Below, piece by piece: positions 14,084 to 22,329 of a stretch of 42,390 bases of DNA. This DNA is from JANNNF01 sp040385825. GTDB lineage: Bacteria > Pseudomonadota > Alphaproteobacteria > Rhodobacterales > Rhodobacteraceae. The stretch is taken from positions 1 through 42,390 of the forward strand of contig JAZKGQ010000037.1 in NCBI GenBank assembly GCA_040385825.1, in the 5' to 3' direction. Each line of letters starts with the position of its first letter. The stretch's first letter is position 1. The notes beneath the pieces are model-generated. The model saw only the letters and a program-made list of their open reading frames with translations, did no database searches and was not told where the DNA came from. Made by a program: the position numbers and the translations under genes.

Positions 14084-15756
14084 CCGCCCCTGACGCCCGT
14101 GCCATCGGGGCGGAAAACAGCAGCCTGGCGAAGATGATCTTTACCCGCCACGAAGAGCTGAAGCAGGACCGCAACCACCGTGCGCCCGAACTGGATGCGG
14201 TGGCGCGGATCTACCGCCCGCAGCGCACAGGCTTTCGCGCCAGCACGGAACGGCGCGACGACTGGAACCTGCATGAGCTGTTCAACAGCCGCACCCTGAC
14301 ATCGGCCGGCAACATGTCGGCCAGCCTGTATTCCACCCTCTGCAACCCGGCAAATGACTGGTTTCAGGCCACGACGCCCGATCCCGAGGCGGCGGAATAC
14401 CACGAGAACAAGGCGTGGCTCGACATCGTGTCGCGCCGCATGCTCATGAGCTTCGGCCCCGGCATGTCGAACTTCTACAGCAGCGCAGTGTCCTGGACCG
14501 CCGATTGCGTCGCTTTGGGCACCGGGTTCATCGTCAGCGACGAAGGCCGGGGGCGCAAGCGGCTGATCGACAGCTGCATCAGCCCGGCGGATGCCGTCTT
14601 CGCGGTCGATGCCGATGGCATGGCGGACGAGCTGATTACGGAACGCTGGCTGACCCCGGTGCAGGCGGCGCGGTTCTATGGCATCGACGCGCTGCCCCCC
14701 AAGCTGCGGGAGCGCGCGGTGCAAGGCAAGGCCGACCAGCGCACCCGGTTTATCCAGGCGATGCAGCCGAATGATGATTTCGTGCCGGGGCGGTTCGACG
14801 CCAAGGGGAAACCATTCGTGTCCAGCCATATCAGCGAAGACGGCATGGCCGTGGTCCGCCAGGGCGGCACCTATGAGCAGAGCTTTGCCATTCCCCGCTG
14901 GGATGTGGATGGCAGCAATCCCTGGGGGCGCGGCCTGGGCTATCTGAACCTGGCATCGGGGCGCAAGTTGCAGGCACAGGCGCGCGACAACCTGACCGCC
15001 GGCGCATTGATGGCCAAGCCACCGATCGGGACCGTGGGCACGAAGGCGATGCGCGACGGGGCCAAGATTGCGCCCGGTCAGTTCCTGCATGGCGCGATCA
15101 GCCACACCGGGCAAAAACTCATGCAGCCGATCATGGTCAACAACGGGTTGCCTATCACCGCCGACATGGAACGCCAGGCGATCGAAGAGGTGGAGAACGG
15201 CTGGCACGCGCAATTGCTGACGCTGGTCGGGCGCACCGGCCTTGGCAATCTGGAAGTGATCGAACGCGAGGAAGAACGGCTTCGCCTTCAGGCCCCCTAC
15301 CTTGGCCGGATGCAGAGCGAGGGTCTGACCATGGTGGCAGAGCGGCGTTTTGGCTTGATGTTCCGCGCCGGGCAGTTTCCGCCGCCGCCCCGGTCGATGC
15401 AGGGCCAGCCGCTGGAAATCCGCTACACGTCGGTCGCGGCACTGGCGCAGAAGGCATCGGACGGCGTGGCCACGGCCCGGCTGTTGCAGGACACCTATGC
15501 GCTGGCAGGCGCGCAGCCGACGCCCGAAGCGGCGATGGAGGTCTGGGACAACATCGACAAGGACAACGCCATGGCCGTGCTGGCCGAGGCGCGCGGCGCG
15601 CCCGCCCGCGTGACCCGCAGCCCGGATGACCGCGAAGCGATCCGGGCTGCGCGGGCGCAACAGATGCAGATCCAGCAAGCCATGGCCATGGCCGAGCAGG
15701 CGGCCGGGATCGGCAAGGATATGGCGGCAATGCAGCCGGAACAGGGGGCGGCGTGA
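14080..15756 (+). CDS. Portal (head-to-tail connector) protein, T7-like
   Basis: 558 aa, typical length for podovirus portals. Recognisable segments of the Head-tail_con family: 'NLHELFNSRTLTSAGNMSAS' (residues about 65-85), 'TADCVALGTGFIV' (about 140), 'NPWGRGLGYLNLASGRKLQA' (about 285), 'PPIGTVGTKAM' and 'ERRFGLMFRAGQFPPPP'. The Gln/Met-rich C-tail (QQMQIQQAMAMAEQAAG) is also usual. The protein forms the dodecameric ring at one vertex through which DNA enters and leaves. ATGA coupling upstream and TGATG downstream. Confidence 0.92.
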   Translation: MTAPDARAIGAENSSLAKMIFTRHEELKQDRNHRAPELDAVARIYRPQRTGFRASTERRDDWNLHELFNSRTLTSAGNMSASLYSTLCNPANDWFQATTPDPEAAEYHENKAWLDIVSRRMLMSFGPGMSNFYSSAVSWTADCVALGTGFIVSDEGRGRKRLIDSCISPADAVFAVDADGMADELITERWLTPVQAARFYGIDALPPKLRERAVQGKADQRTRFIQAMQPNDDFVPGRFDAKGKPFVSSHISEDGMAVVRQGGTYEQSFAIPRWDVDGSNPWGRGLGYLNLASGRKLQAQARDNLTAGALMAKPPIGTVGTKAMRDGAKIAPGQFLHGAISHTGQKLMQPIMVNNGLPITADMERQAIEEVENGWHAQLLTLVGRTGLGNLEVIEREEERLRLQAPYLGRMQSEGLTMVAERRFGLMFRAGQFPPPPRSMQGQPLEIRYTSVAALAQKASDGVATARLLQDTYALAGAQPTPEAAMEVWDNIDKDNAMAVLAEARGAPARVTRSPDDREAIRAARAQQMQIQQAMAMAEQAAGIGKDMAAMQPEQGAA

Positions 15757-16088
15757 TGCAGGCCCTGCGCATCGCATCCCTTGCCGCCTACCGCGCCCTG
15801 TTCGGCTGGCGGCGCACCACCGCCCTTGCGGAAGGCTGGCGGATCATGCGCCAGCACCGCGAGGTGCTGCATGATCTGTGCGTGATGGGCCATCTGTTCG
15901 AGCCGGACATCGACCCTGCCACCGGGCGGCTTTACGAGGGCGGCGAGCTGACCGCCCGTGCCGCCCGCAAGTCCTTTGCCCTGATGCTGCTGGCGCGGGG
16001 CGAGGTGACGCAAGACGAACTGAACCATATACGGATGGAGAACCGGAATGACGCTTTTGACTATGATGATGCTGGGTCTGATGCGTGA
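15756..16088 (+). CDS. Small Bbp19-like protein between portal and scaffold
   Basis: 110 aa. Helical N-terminus (ALRIASLAAYRALFGWRRTT), then 'GHLFEPDIDPATGRLYEGGE' and 'SFALMLLARGEVTQDELNHI'. Size, location and the 'P.TG.....G...AR..FALMLLARG' pattern agree with the Bbp19-type family from Bordetella phage BPP-1; I rate this as moderate. It overlaps the next gene by 41 bp in another frame. Confidence 0.6.
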   Translation: MQALRIASLAAYRALFGWRRTTALAEGWRIMRQHREVLHDLCVMGHLFEPDIDPATGRLYEGGELTARAARKSFALMLLARGEVTQDELNHIRMENRNDAFDYDDAGSDA

Positions 16089-17052
16089 GCGTATCGTCTT
16101 TGCCCCCGAAGGCGAAGGCGCGCCAGGTGCCATCGTGCCGCCGCCTGGCGATACGCCGCCGCCCGTCGCTGTTGTGCCGCCCGCAATCGTGCCGGGCGCA
16201 GAAGGCGGCGACGACAAGCCCTGGTATGAAAACCGCCAATGGGCCGATGACGGGCTTAAGCAGCACCTCATCAAATCCGGCTATCATCGCGGCACAGCGG
16301 ACGAGGCCCTTGAGCGGGCGCTGAAGGGCGAGTTGCACGCCACCACGCGGCTGGGCAAGAACCCGGCCACGCTGCTGGATGCCCCCGCCGAGGGCCAGAA
16401 GGTCACGGAATGGCTGAAAGCCAATGCCAAGACCTTCGGCGTGCCCGACAGCGCCGACAAATACGAGGTGAAGCTGCCCGAGAACCTGCCCAAGGCCATG
16501 CCGATGGACGAGGCCCTGCTGACCGAATACAAGGCGCATGCGCTGGACAAGGGCCTTCCCCCGGCGCTGGTGCAGGATGCCGTGGATTTCTTCGCATCGA
16601 CCATGGGCGGCCGTTACACCGCCACAGCCGCAAAGGCGGCGCAGGCGGAACAAAACCTGACCGGCGAATTGCAGACGAGCTGGGGCCAGAACTACAAGCA
16701 GAACCAGCAGCTGGCGGTGCGGACCTTCCAGGCACTCGCGGCCGAGATGAAACTGGCACCGGAGCAGACTGGTTTGCTGGCAGAAAAGCTGAACGAGGGG
16801 CTGGGCGATGCGACCCTGCTGAAGTTCTTCCACAGCTTGTCCAGCCGCATGGGCGAAGACACTCTTGCCATTCCGCGCGGCGGCAACGCCCCTGCCCTGC
16901 AACTGGCCGATGCACAGCAGCGCAAGGAAGTCATCATGACCCGGCACAGTGGCGAAATGGCCCTTGCGACCCGCGCGAGCGACAACAAGCGCATCACGGC
17001 TTTGCGGCAGGAATTGGAAGGGCTGAACGCGATCATCGCACAGCACGGCTGA
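16048..17052 (+). CDS. Capsid scaffold/assembly protein
   Basis: 334 aa directly before the major capsid gene. It has an acidic, helical, Pro-rich N-region (PPPGDTPPPVAVVPPAIVPG). Later come 'WYENRQWADDGLKQHLIKSG' and long charged helices (residues 150-330) as in podovirus scaffolding proteins. ATG 16048 has GGAG at the right distance, so I use it despite the 41-bp overlap with the gene before; ATG 16081 (MRERIVFAPEG) is the alternative. It would assemble the prohead shell and leave before or during packaging. A 9-bp hairpin (17066-17096) follows the stop. Confidence 0.8.
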   Translation: MTLLTMMMLGLMRERIVFAPEGEGAPGAIVPPPGDTPPPVAVVPPAIVPGAEGGDDKPWYENRQWADDGLKQHLIKSGYHRGTADEALERALKGELHATTRLGKNPATLLDAPAEGQKVTEWLKANAKTFGVPDSADKYEVKLPENLPKAMPMDEALLTEYKAHALDKGLPPALVQDAVDFFASTMGGRYTATAAKAAQAEQNLTGELQTSWGQNYKQNQQLAVRTFQALAAEMKLAPEQTGLLAEKLNEGLGDATLLKFFHSLSSRMGEDTLAIPRGGNAPALQLADAQQRKEVIMTRHSGEMALATRASDNKRITALRQELEGLNAIIAQHG

Positions 17053-17065
17053 CCTGCACATGGGT

Positions 17066-17096
17066 GCGCCCGTGGGCGGGGGGCCAGCACGGGCGC
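17066..17096 (+). terminator. Terminator-like hairpin after the scaffold gene
   Basis: GCGCCCGTG (17066-17074) pairs perfectly with CACGGGCGC (17088-17096) around a 13-nt loop, 14 bp after the scaffold stop. There is no U-tract (TGGAGACGTAAAA follows), so termination, pausing or mRNA 3'-end protection are all possible. Read with the hairpin after the capsid gene, it marks the capsid gene as a separate unit. Confidence 0.5.
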
Positions 17097-17146
17097 TGGA
17101 GACGTAAAACCTGCGAGGCGTCCGTTTCCGGCGCTATATTTAGGGC

Positions 17147-17200
17147 TTGACAGTCGCTTTGTCCATAGGCAAGCGTGATTCTCAACGGCGGGTAGTCTCG
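17147..17200 (+). promoter_or_regulatory. Possible promoter for the capsid unit
   Basis: A perfect TTGACA lies at 17147-17152 and a TATATT at 17135-17140, but neither has a good partner at standard spacing. TTGACA with an unusual -10 around 17170-17175 (CAAGCG) is possible for a Rhodobacterales promoter. It lies 50 bp upstream of the folded leader. Weak evidence. Confidence 0.3.
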
Positions 17201-17351
17201 GGTTGCACCGGGGTCCGCTGACCGGGGGGAAAGGCCCCACGCTCACGCGAGCGGTGCAGACCTTCGGGTTGCATGTCGCATAGGTCGGGTCCGGTGCAAA
17301 CCGGGGGGTCCTCCGAACACAGTTGTCCGCAACCGATGTTCAGAGGAGGGG
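17201..17351 (+). ncRNA. Structured 5' leader of the major capsid gene (candidate cis-regulatory RNA)
   Basis: A closing stem, GGTTGCACCGG (17201-17211) with CCGGTGCAAACC (17291-17302; 11 bp, one bulged A), encloses four hairpins. They are GGTC-CGCT-GACC (17212-17223), GGGG/CCCC (17225-17238), CGCTC-ACGC-GAGCG (17240-17253) and a 7-bp stem with a UUCG loop and one bulge (17255-17273). A second domain pairs CCTCCGAACA (17310-17319) with TGTTCAGAGG (17337-17346; one mismatch), with an inner GTTG-TCCG-CAAC hairpin (17322-17333). This second stem covers GAGG, the first half of the capsid SD (GAGGAGGG, 17343-17350), before ATG 17355. The pairing was found by eye; function (translational control, late-gene timing, or a packaged RNA) is inference. 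It matches no riboswitch class I know. Confidence 0.65.
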
Positions 17352-17354
17352 CCC

Positions 17355-18278
17355 ATGAGCTACGCTGAACGCTTTTCGCAAACCCACAAGATCAACTATG
17401 GCGACGCGGCGCGTCTTGCCGCCGATTACAACGAAAGCAAGCTGCGCCAGACGGTCAGCGAGCAGCCCTGTGAAGGCGAAATGTCGTCGCCGGTCACCTA
17501 CTATGACAGCGGGCAGGCACAGCGGCGCGAAGGCCGTCTGGCCCGCATCCGCGATACGCCGGCCAACCGCCGCCGCCGCTGGCTGAAATACCAGCCGACG
17601 TTCGACAGTGGCGAGGCGATCGACAGCAATGACAAATTCCAGGGGATGACGAATTTCCAGTCGCCCCTGATGAACCATCATTTCGGCAACGTGCGCCGGT
17701 TTATCGATCGTGACGTGATCCTCGAAGGCATTTATGGGCAGGCCTATGAAGGCGACGTGGGCGGCACGATCATTCCTTTCCCGGCCACCCAGCTGATCGG
17801 CGTCACCGTGCAGAAGGGCGCGGGCACAGGTGCTGTCGGCATGAACCTTGAGAAGATCAAGGCCAGCCGCAAGAAGTTCGCCTTGGCGAAGCATGATTTC
17901 GCCATGGAGGAGCCGTTCCTGCTGGTGACCGCTGAACAGATCGACGATCTGTCGAACGAGATCGAACTGACCAACGCGGACTACCGGCAGGAAGCAGGCC
18001 CGGCGTTCTCGCGCGATGGCAAGCTGTCGAAAGTCTGGAACCACTTCATTCTGGAATATCAGGATCTGCCGACCAAGCTGGTCAGCGGCGTTCTGACCCA
18101 GCGGAACCCGGCTTACCTGAAATCCTGTGTGCGCCTTGGTGTCTGGATGGATGTGACATCCAACGCCTACCCGATCCCCGAGGCCGACAACGAGCTTTAC
18201 ATGATCGTCAAGGCGAACATGGACTGCCGCCGCCTGGATGAAACCGGCGTGAACGAGATCGAAAGCAGCCTCGCCTGA
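17355..18278 (+). CDS. Major capsid protein
   Basis: 307 aa (MSYAERFSQTHKINYGDAAR...) with an exceptionally strong SD (GAGGAGGGG). It follows the scaffold gene and precedes the head-tail genes, the invariant place of the podovirus capsid gene. Features: 'RRRRWLKYQPTFDSGEAID' (about residue 75), 'IDRDVILEGIYGQAYEGDVG', a Gly-rich turn (VQKGAGTGAVGMN) and a final 'NELYMIVKANMDCRRLD'. I do not see a delta-domain protease or HK97 signature; the assignment rests on position, size and strong translation signals. It appears to be its own transcription/translation unit, bounded by hairpins and led by the structured RNA at 17201-17351. Confidence 0.85.
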   Translation: MSYAERFSQTHKINYGDAARLAADYNESKLRQTVSEQPCEGEMSSPVTYYDSGQAQRREGRLARIRDTPANRRRRWLKYQPTFDSGEAIDSNDKFQGMTNFQSPLMNHHFGNVRRFIDRDVILEGIYGQAYEGDVGGTIIPFPATQLIGVTVQKGAGTGAVGMNLEKIKASRKKFALAKHDFAMEEPFLLVTAEQIDDLSNEIELTNADYRQEAGPAFSRDGKLSKVWNHFILEYQDLPTKLVSGVLTQRNPAYLKSCVRLGVWMDVTSNAYPIPEADNELYMIVKANMDCRRLDETGVNEIESSLA

Positions 18279-18290
18279 TCCGCTGATCTG

Positions 18291-18311
18291 ATCGGGCGGT
18301 GCGCGCCCGGT
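18291..18311 (+). terminator. Terminator-like hairpin after the capsid gene
   Basis: ATCGGGCG (18291-18298) pairs with CGCCCGGT (18304-18311; 8 bp with one G-U) around a GTGCG loop. The C/T-rich run that follows (CCTTCCCCCCTTC) is a weak release tract. It lies 12 bp after the capsid stop, where partial termination would set the capsid-to-tail expression ratio. Confidence 0.5.
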
Positions 18312-18344
18312 CCTTCCCCCCTTCACCGACAGGAGGCCATGGAC

Positions 18345-18815
18345 ATGGCAATCGTCAATCTGAAATCCACCGTCTTCGGTGTGACCGGCGTTGCTGGTTA
18401 CACCGCCCCGAACGGTTCTGCCCGTGACGGCAGGATCCACCGCGTTGCAGGCCGGATCAGCAATGGTGCCGGTGACAGCAACTTGTCGAAATACCTGATC
18501 TGCGAGCTGCCCTGGTCTGCGATCCTGTTGCCGCCCACGGCGTTCATGACCACGGCCTGGGGCTTTGCCCAAGCGGTGATCGGCACCGATGAAGACAGCG
18601 ACGGGCTGCTTGACGTGGCGCGCGCCACGGGGGGTGCCACCGGCAACGTGCCGATCACCATCTTCGGCGCCAAGTGGAACCTGCCGTTCTGGGGTCAGAT
18701 GGGGCTGGCATCTGCGCCGCTGAAGGGTTTTGCCAAGCTCTATGCCGTCGCCGAGGCCGACGCGACCGGCGCGGGCACGCTGGATTTCGACATCCACTAC
18801 GCCCTGTATCTCTGA
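18345..18815 (+). CDS. Probable capsid decoration or minor structural protein
   Basis: 156 aa from ATG 18345. AGGAGG is eight bases upstream of it, whereas the ATG at 18339 is only two bases away and too close. The protein is rich in Gly, Ala and Thr and beta-like (KSTVFGVTGVAGYTAPNGSA, GGATGNVPITIFGAKWNLPF). There is no enzyme motif. Its place between capsid and tail-tube genes suits a capsid-bound cement or head-fibre protein, but the exact role is not shown. Confidence 0.6.
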   Translation: MAIVNLKSTVFGVTGVAGYTAPNGSARDGRIHRVAGRISNGAGDSNLSKYLICELPWSAILLPPTAFMTTAWGFAQAVIGTDEDSDGLLDVARATGGATGNVPITIFGAKWNLPFWGQMGLASAPLKGFAKLYAVAEADATGAGTLDFDIHYALYL

Positions 18816-18824
18816 GGCGCATCG

Positions 18825-19436
18825 ATGCCCAGCCTCCAGGCCGAAAGTGCAACAGTGATCTGCCAGCGCGCCCTTGGGCTGGCCGAACACCGCAACACGT
18901 TCGAGAGCCTGGAGGACACCTCGCAACTGGCCCGCGAGGCCCGCCTGCGCTATGACATGCGCCGCCGCACCGTTCTGGAAGCGATGGACTGGCGCTTTGC
19001 GCGCCGCCGCGCCATCGCCCAGGCGGTCACCGCCGCTGCCACCCCCGCCGATCTGCCGCGCGCCTGGACGGTGCCGCCCGAATGCCTGCGCATCCGTGGC
19101 GTGTTCGACGGGTGCCGCCTGCTGCGCCATTCGCGCGAAGAGGTGTTGTTCACCCAAGACGCCGCCATTGTGCAGATCGTCTACACCGCCGACTTTCACA
19201 ACCCTGCACTGTTCCCGCCGGTCTTCACCCAGGCGCTGGAATTCCTGCTGGCATCGGAATTTTCGATGCTCTACGCGCGGTCGGCCAACCGCAGCGAGAT
19301 GATGCTGGCGAACTTCCGTCGCACCATGGACGAGGCCGACGCGATCGAGGCGGCCGAACGCAGCGAAGAACCCGCCTATGCCGATGGTGGATGGGTGGAC
19401 AGCATCGCCTTCCCCTGGTCGCGGGGGCTCGACTGA
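18825..19436 (+). CDS. Tail tubular protein A (T7 gp11-like)
   Basis: 203 aa with GAGG before ATG 18825. 'ATVICQRALGLAEHRNTFES' and 'RYDMRRRTVLEAMDWRFARR' match the start of the gp11 family. 'LPRAWTVPPECLRIRGVFDG' and 'FTQALEFLLASEFSMLYARS' follow in the expected order. It forms the adaptor ring below the portal. The TGATG joint links it to the gp12-like gene. Confidence 0.85.
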   Translation: MPSLQAESATVICQRALGLAEHRNTFESLEDTSQLAREARLRYDMRRRTVLEAMDWRFARRRAIAQAVTAAATPADLPRAWTVPPECLRIRGVFDGCRLLRHSREEVLFTQDAAIVQIVYTADFHNPALFPPVFTQALEFLLASEFSMLYARSANRSEMMLANFRRTMDEADAIEAAERSEEPAYADGGWVDSIAFPWSRGLD

Positions 19437-21880
19437 TGGTGCGCATTTCGCCGCCGACCTATTCCGTCGCATCGGGCGAACTGTCCGAGCTGATGTATGG
19501 CCGCCGGGACTTCATCCGGTTCCAGAATGGCGCGCGCGCTTTGCGTGGTTTCATCCCGCTGCCCGAAGGCCCGATCACCCGCCTGCCCGGCACGCGCTTC
19601 ATGGGTTTCGTGCGGGGTGACCTGCCTGCGCGCCTGATGGCTTTCACTTTCCGCGACGAAGATGCGGTGTTGCTGGAATGGACCGACAACCTGCTGCGCT
19701 TCTGGCGCGGCGGCAGTCTGGTGCAGCTGGCGGGTGTGCCTTACAGCATCGCCACCCCCTATCTTCAGGACCGTGCCGCCCGGCTGCAATCGCTGCAATC
19801 CGCCGACCGCATCTATCTGACCGAAGGCACGCAGCGCCCGCACCGCCTGAGCCGCTTCAGCCTGACCAACTGGACCATTGAACCCACGCCCTTCACCGGC
19901 GGGCCGTTCGCGCCGCGCAATCTGGACGAAACCAAAGAGGTCGGATCATCCGGCCTGACAGGCGTCGTCACCCTGACTGCGAGCGCGGACATTTTCGCGG
20001 CCTATCATGTGGGCACGCTGTTCCATCTGGTCGAAATCGACACATCGGATACCCCCTACTGGAGTTCCGACATCGCCGCCAAGATCGGCGACCGGGTGTA
20101 TTACAACACCCGCTGCTATCAGATCGTGGCCTTCGACGATCAGGCGGGCCGCACGGGCGAGGTGCAGCCGGTGGTGACGCCGGGCACCCCCGACACCATC
20201 GCGCCGGACAACGAGGTGCTGTGGGAATGGTTCGCCGATGGCAACAGCGGCGGCTATGCGGCCTGGACACCCGATAGCCTGCAAGAGGTCGGCAACCGCC
20301 GCTATTTCGCTGCGGGCGCGATCACCGCCGAAGTGGTCGGCTTCACCGTCTCGCCCAGCAAGAAGAAAACCACCGGCGTCAATCCTCCGGTGCATCAGGA
20401 AGGCCTGTGGCTGGCAGAGAAGGGTGGCCCGGTCTGGAAAGCCCTGCACGATGGTTCCGGCATCGTGCGCATCACGGCGATCACTGATGCCCGGCATGTC
20501 ACCGGCACCGTGGAACGCCGCCTGCCGGACGGCCTGTTGACCAAGCCAACCTACCGCTGGTCGGAACAGGCCTGGTCGGACGTGCAGGGCTGGCCGCGCG
20601 CGATCGGCGGCTATGAACAGCGCCACATCTATGCGGGCACCCCGCAGCAGCCGCGCACCGTCTGGTGTTCGGTGATCGGCGGCACGGTCGACATGACCAC
20701 CGGCACCAATGACGACGACGGGTTTTCCTACATCCTGACCAGCCCGCCGAAGGAAACCGGCGAAATCCGCTGTCTTCTGGATCTGGGCGATGCGTTGTTC
20801 GTCGGCACCAGCGCCGATGAAAGCTTCGGGCGCGCCACCGACGGCGACCGCGCCTTTGCCCGCGACACGGCGCGCTTTGCCAGCGAAGACCGGATCGGTG
20901 GCGCCGACATCGACCCGATCATCGTGTCAGGCGCGCCCCTGTTCATCGACAAATCCGGCACGCGCCTTTATGTGATGCAGCTCGATCCCCAGACCGGCAA
21001 GTACCGTGGCGAAGACCTGACCCAGATCGCCCGGCACATTCTTGGCGCAGGCTGCACGAAGATCCTGCGGCAGGAACTGCCGGTGCCGATCATCTGGGCC
21101 ATGCTGGAGGATGGCCGCCTGGCCGGGCTGACCTATGTGCCAAGCCAGCAGGCGGTCGGGTTCCACAGCCACAGCATCGGCGGCGGTGTGGTCGAAGACA
21201 TCGAAATCCTGCCATCCGACGATGGCCGGTCGCAGGATCTGTGGCTTGTGGTGCGCCGCACCATCAATGGCGTGACCCGGCGCTGCGTCGAGCGGATGGA
21301 AAAGCCCTTCATCGCGCTGGACGGAACGCCGGGCGTGATGGCCGACGCCTGGCACCAGTTCTGCGCCCTGCGCTGGCAGGGTGCTGCCACCACCACCATC
21401 AGCGGGCTTGCGCATCTGAACGGCGAGGTGGTCACCGCCTGGACCGAATTCGGCGCATTCACCGGCCTGGCCGTCGAGGCGGCCGCCATCACCCTGCCGC
21501 GCGCAGTCACATCAGCGATCATCGGGATCGACGGCACAGACAGCCAGATGTTCGACACGCTGGACATCGTGAGCGGCCAGCCCGACGGCGGCGATGATGG
21601 TCGCTTGCGCACGCACCGCGCCTCTGCCCTGCGGTTGCATCGCACGGCCGGGGGCACCTTTCAGGTGATCGGCACCACGGACGGCACCGAAGTGCCCGGC
21701 GATGTGCTGCCAATCTTCAATCTGAACGCCTTTGAAACACCCGTGCTGCGCAGCGGTGTGTTCGAGCTCGCCGGATCAAAAGGCTGGAATTACCAGCTGT
21801 TCCTGCGCATCCGCCCGATCCCCGGCGCGCCGCTGACGCTGACGGCGCGCACCCCCACCCTCATGGTTACGGACGATTGA
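19436..21880 (+). CDS. Tail tubular protein B / nozzle (T7 gp12-like)
   Basis: 814 aa from ATG 19436 (MVRISPPTYSVASGELSELM...), typical for the gp12/nozzle family. The beginning 'Y.G.R.DF.RFQNGAR.LRGFIPLP.GP..RLPGTRFMG' is the hallmark of these proteins. The remainder is beta-propeller-like with many Gly/Asp turns (e.g. 'GPGSA' type and 'DGTEVPGDVLPIFNLNAFET' near the end). It caps the tail tube and controls DNA release. The longer open frame upstream is a shadow of the preceding gene and is not used. Confidence 0.88.
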   Translation: MVRISPPTYSVASGELSELMYGRRDFIRFQNGARALRGFIPLPEGPITRLPGTRFMGFVRGDLPARLMAFTFRDEDAVLLEWTDNLLRFWRGGSLVQLAGVPYSIATPYLQDRAARLQSLQSADRIYLTEGTQRPHRLSRFSLTNWTIEPTPFTGGPFAPRNLDETKEVGSSGLTGVVTLTASADIFAAYHVGTLFHLVEIDTSDTPYWSSDIAAKIGDRVYYNTRCYQIVAFDDQAGRTGEVQPVVTPGTPDTIAPDNEVLWEWFADGNSGGYAAWTPDSLQEVGNRRYFAAGAITAEVVGFTVSPSKKKTTGVNPPVHQEGLWLAEKGGPVWKALHDGSGIVRITAITDARHVTGTVERRLPDGLLTKPTYRWSEQAWSDVQGWPRAIGGYEQRHIYAGTPQQPRTVWCSVIGGTVDMTTGTNDDDGFSYILTSPPKETGEIRCLLDLGDALFVGTSADESFGRATDGDRAFARDTARFASEDRIGGADIDPIIVSGAPLFIDKSGTRLYVMQLDPQTGKYRGEDLTQIARHILGAGCTKILRQELPVPIIWAMLEDGRLAGLTYVPSQQAVGFHSHSIGGGVVEDIEILPSDDGRSQDLWLVVRRTINGVTRRCVERMEKPFIALDGTPGVMADAWHQFCALRWQGAATTTISGLAHLNGEVVTAWTEFGAFTGLAVEAAAITLPRAVTSAIIGIDGTDSQMFDTLDIVSGQPDGGDDGRLRTHRASALRLHRTAGGTFQVIGTTDGTEVPGDVLPIFNLNAFETPVLRSGVFELAGSKGWNYQLFLRIRPIPGAPLTLTARTPTLMVTDD

Positions 21881-21881
21881 G

Positions 21882-22328
21882 ATGTGCGATATCGGACTTG
21901 CCCTTCTTGGTCTCTCGGTCGGCGGCGGTGTCTATTCCGCCTATTCGCAAAACCAGATGGCAAAGCAGAACGCGGCCTTCGCGCGCTATGAAGCCGAACA
22001 GACACGCGAGATCGGCAAGGCAAACGAGGCACGTTCCCGCGACCGCATGGGCCGCCTGATCGCCCGCCAGCGCGGCCAGCTGGCGGCGCGCGGCGTGCGT
22101 CTGGACAGCGCATCCGCCCTGGACCTTGGCGAAGAGGGCGCCAAAGAAAACTTCATGGAGGCACAGGCCAGCCGGTTCAACACGGATGTGCGGGTGAAGT
22201 CCAAACTGAACGAGGCGGCCATTTCGGATTACACCGCGCGCACCGCGTTGGTGAACGGCGTGTTCGGCACCGGGGCCAAGGCCCTTGGCCAGTCGCTGGA
22301 CCTGTGGCCCGAGCTTCAGGGGGCGTGA
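21882..22328 (+). CDS. Internal virion protein (T7 gp14-like)
   Basis: 148 aa. MCDIGLALLGLSVGGGVYSA gives a hydrophobic, Gly-rich N-terminus followed by a long charged helix (YEAEQTREIGKANEARSRDR) and 'LASRGVRLDS'-type text 'AARGVRLDSASALDLGEEGA'. This layout is the standard one of podovirus internal core proteins that are ejected with DNA and enter the membranes. Position after tail tubular B supports it. Confidence 0.75.
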   Translation: MCDIGLALLGLSVGGGVYSAYSQNQMAKQNAAFARYEAEQTREIGKANEARSRDRMGRLIARQRGQLAARGVRLDSASALDLGEEGAKENFMEAQASRFNTDVRVKSKLNEAAISDYTARTALVNGVFGTGAKALGQSLDLWPELQGA

Positions 22329-22329
22329 C

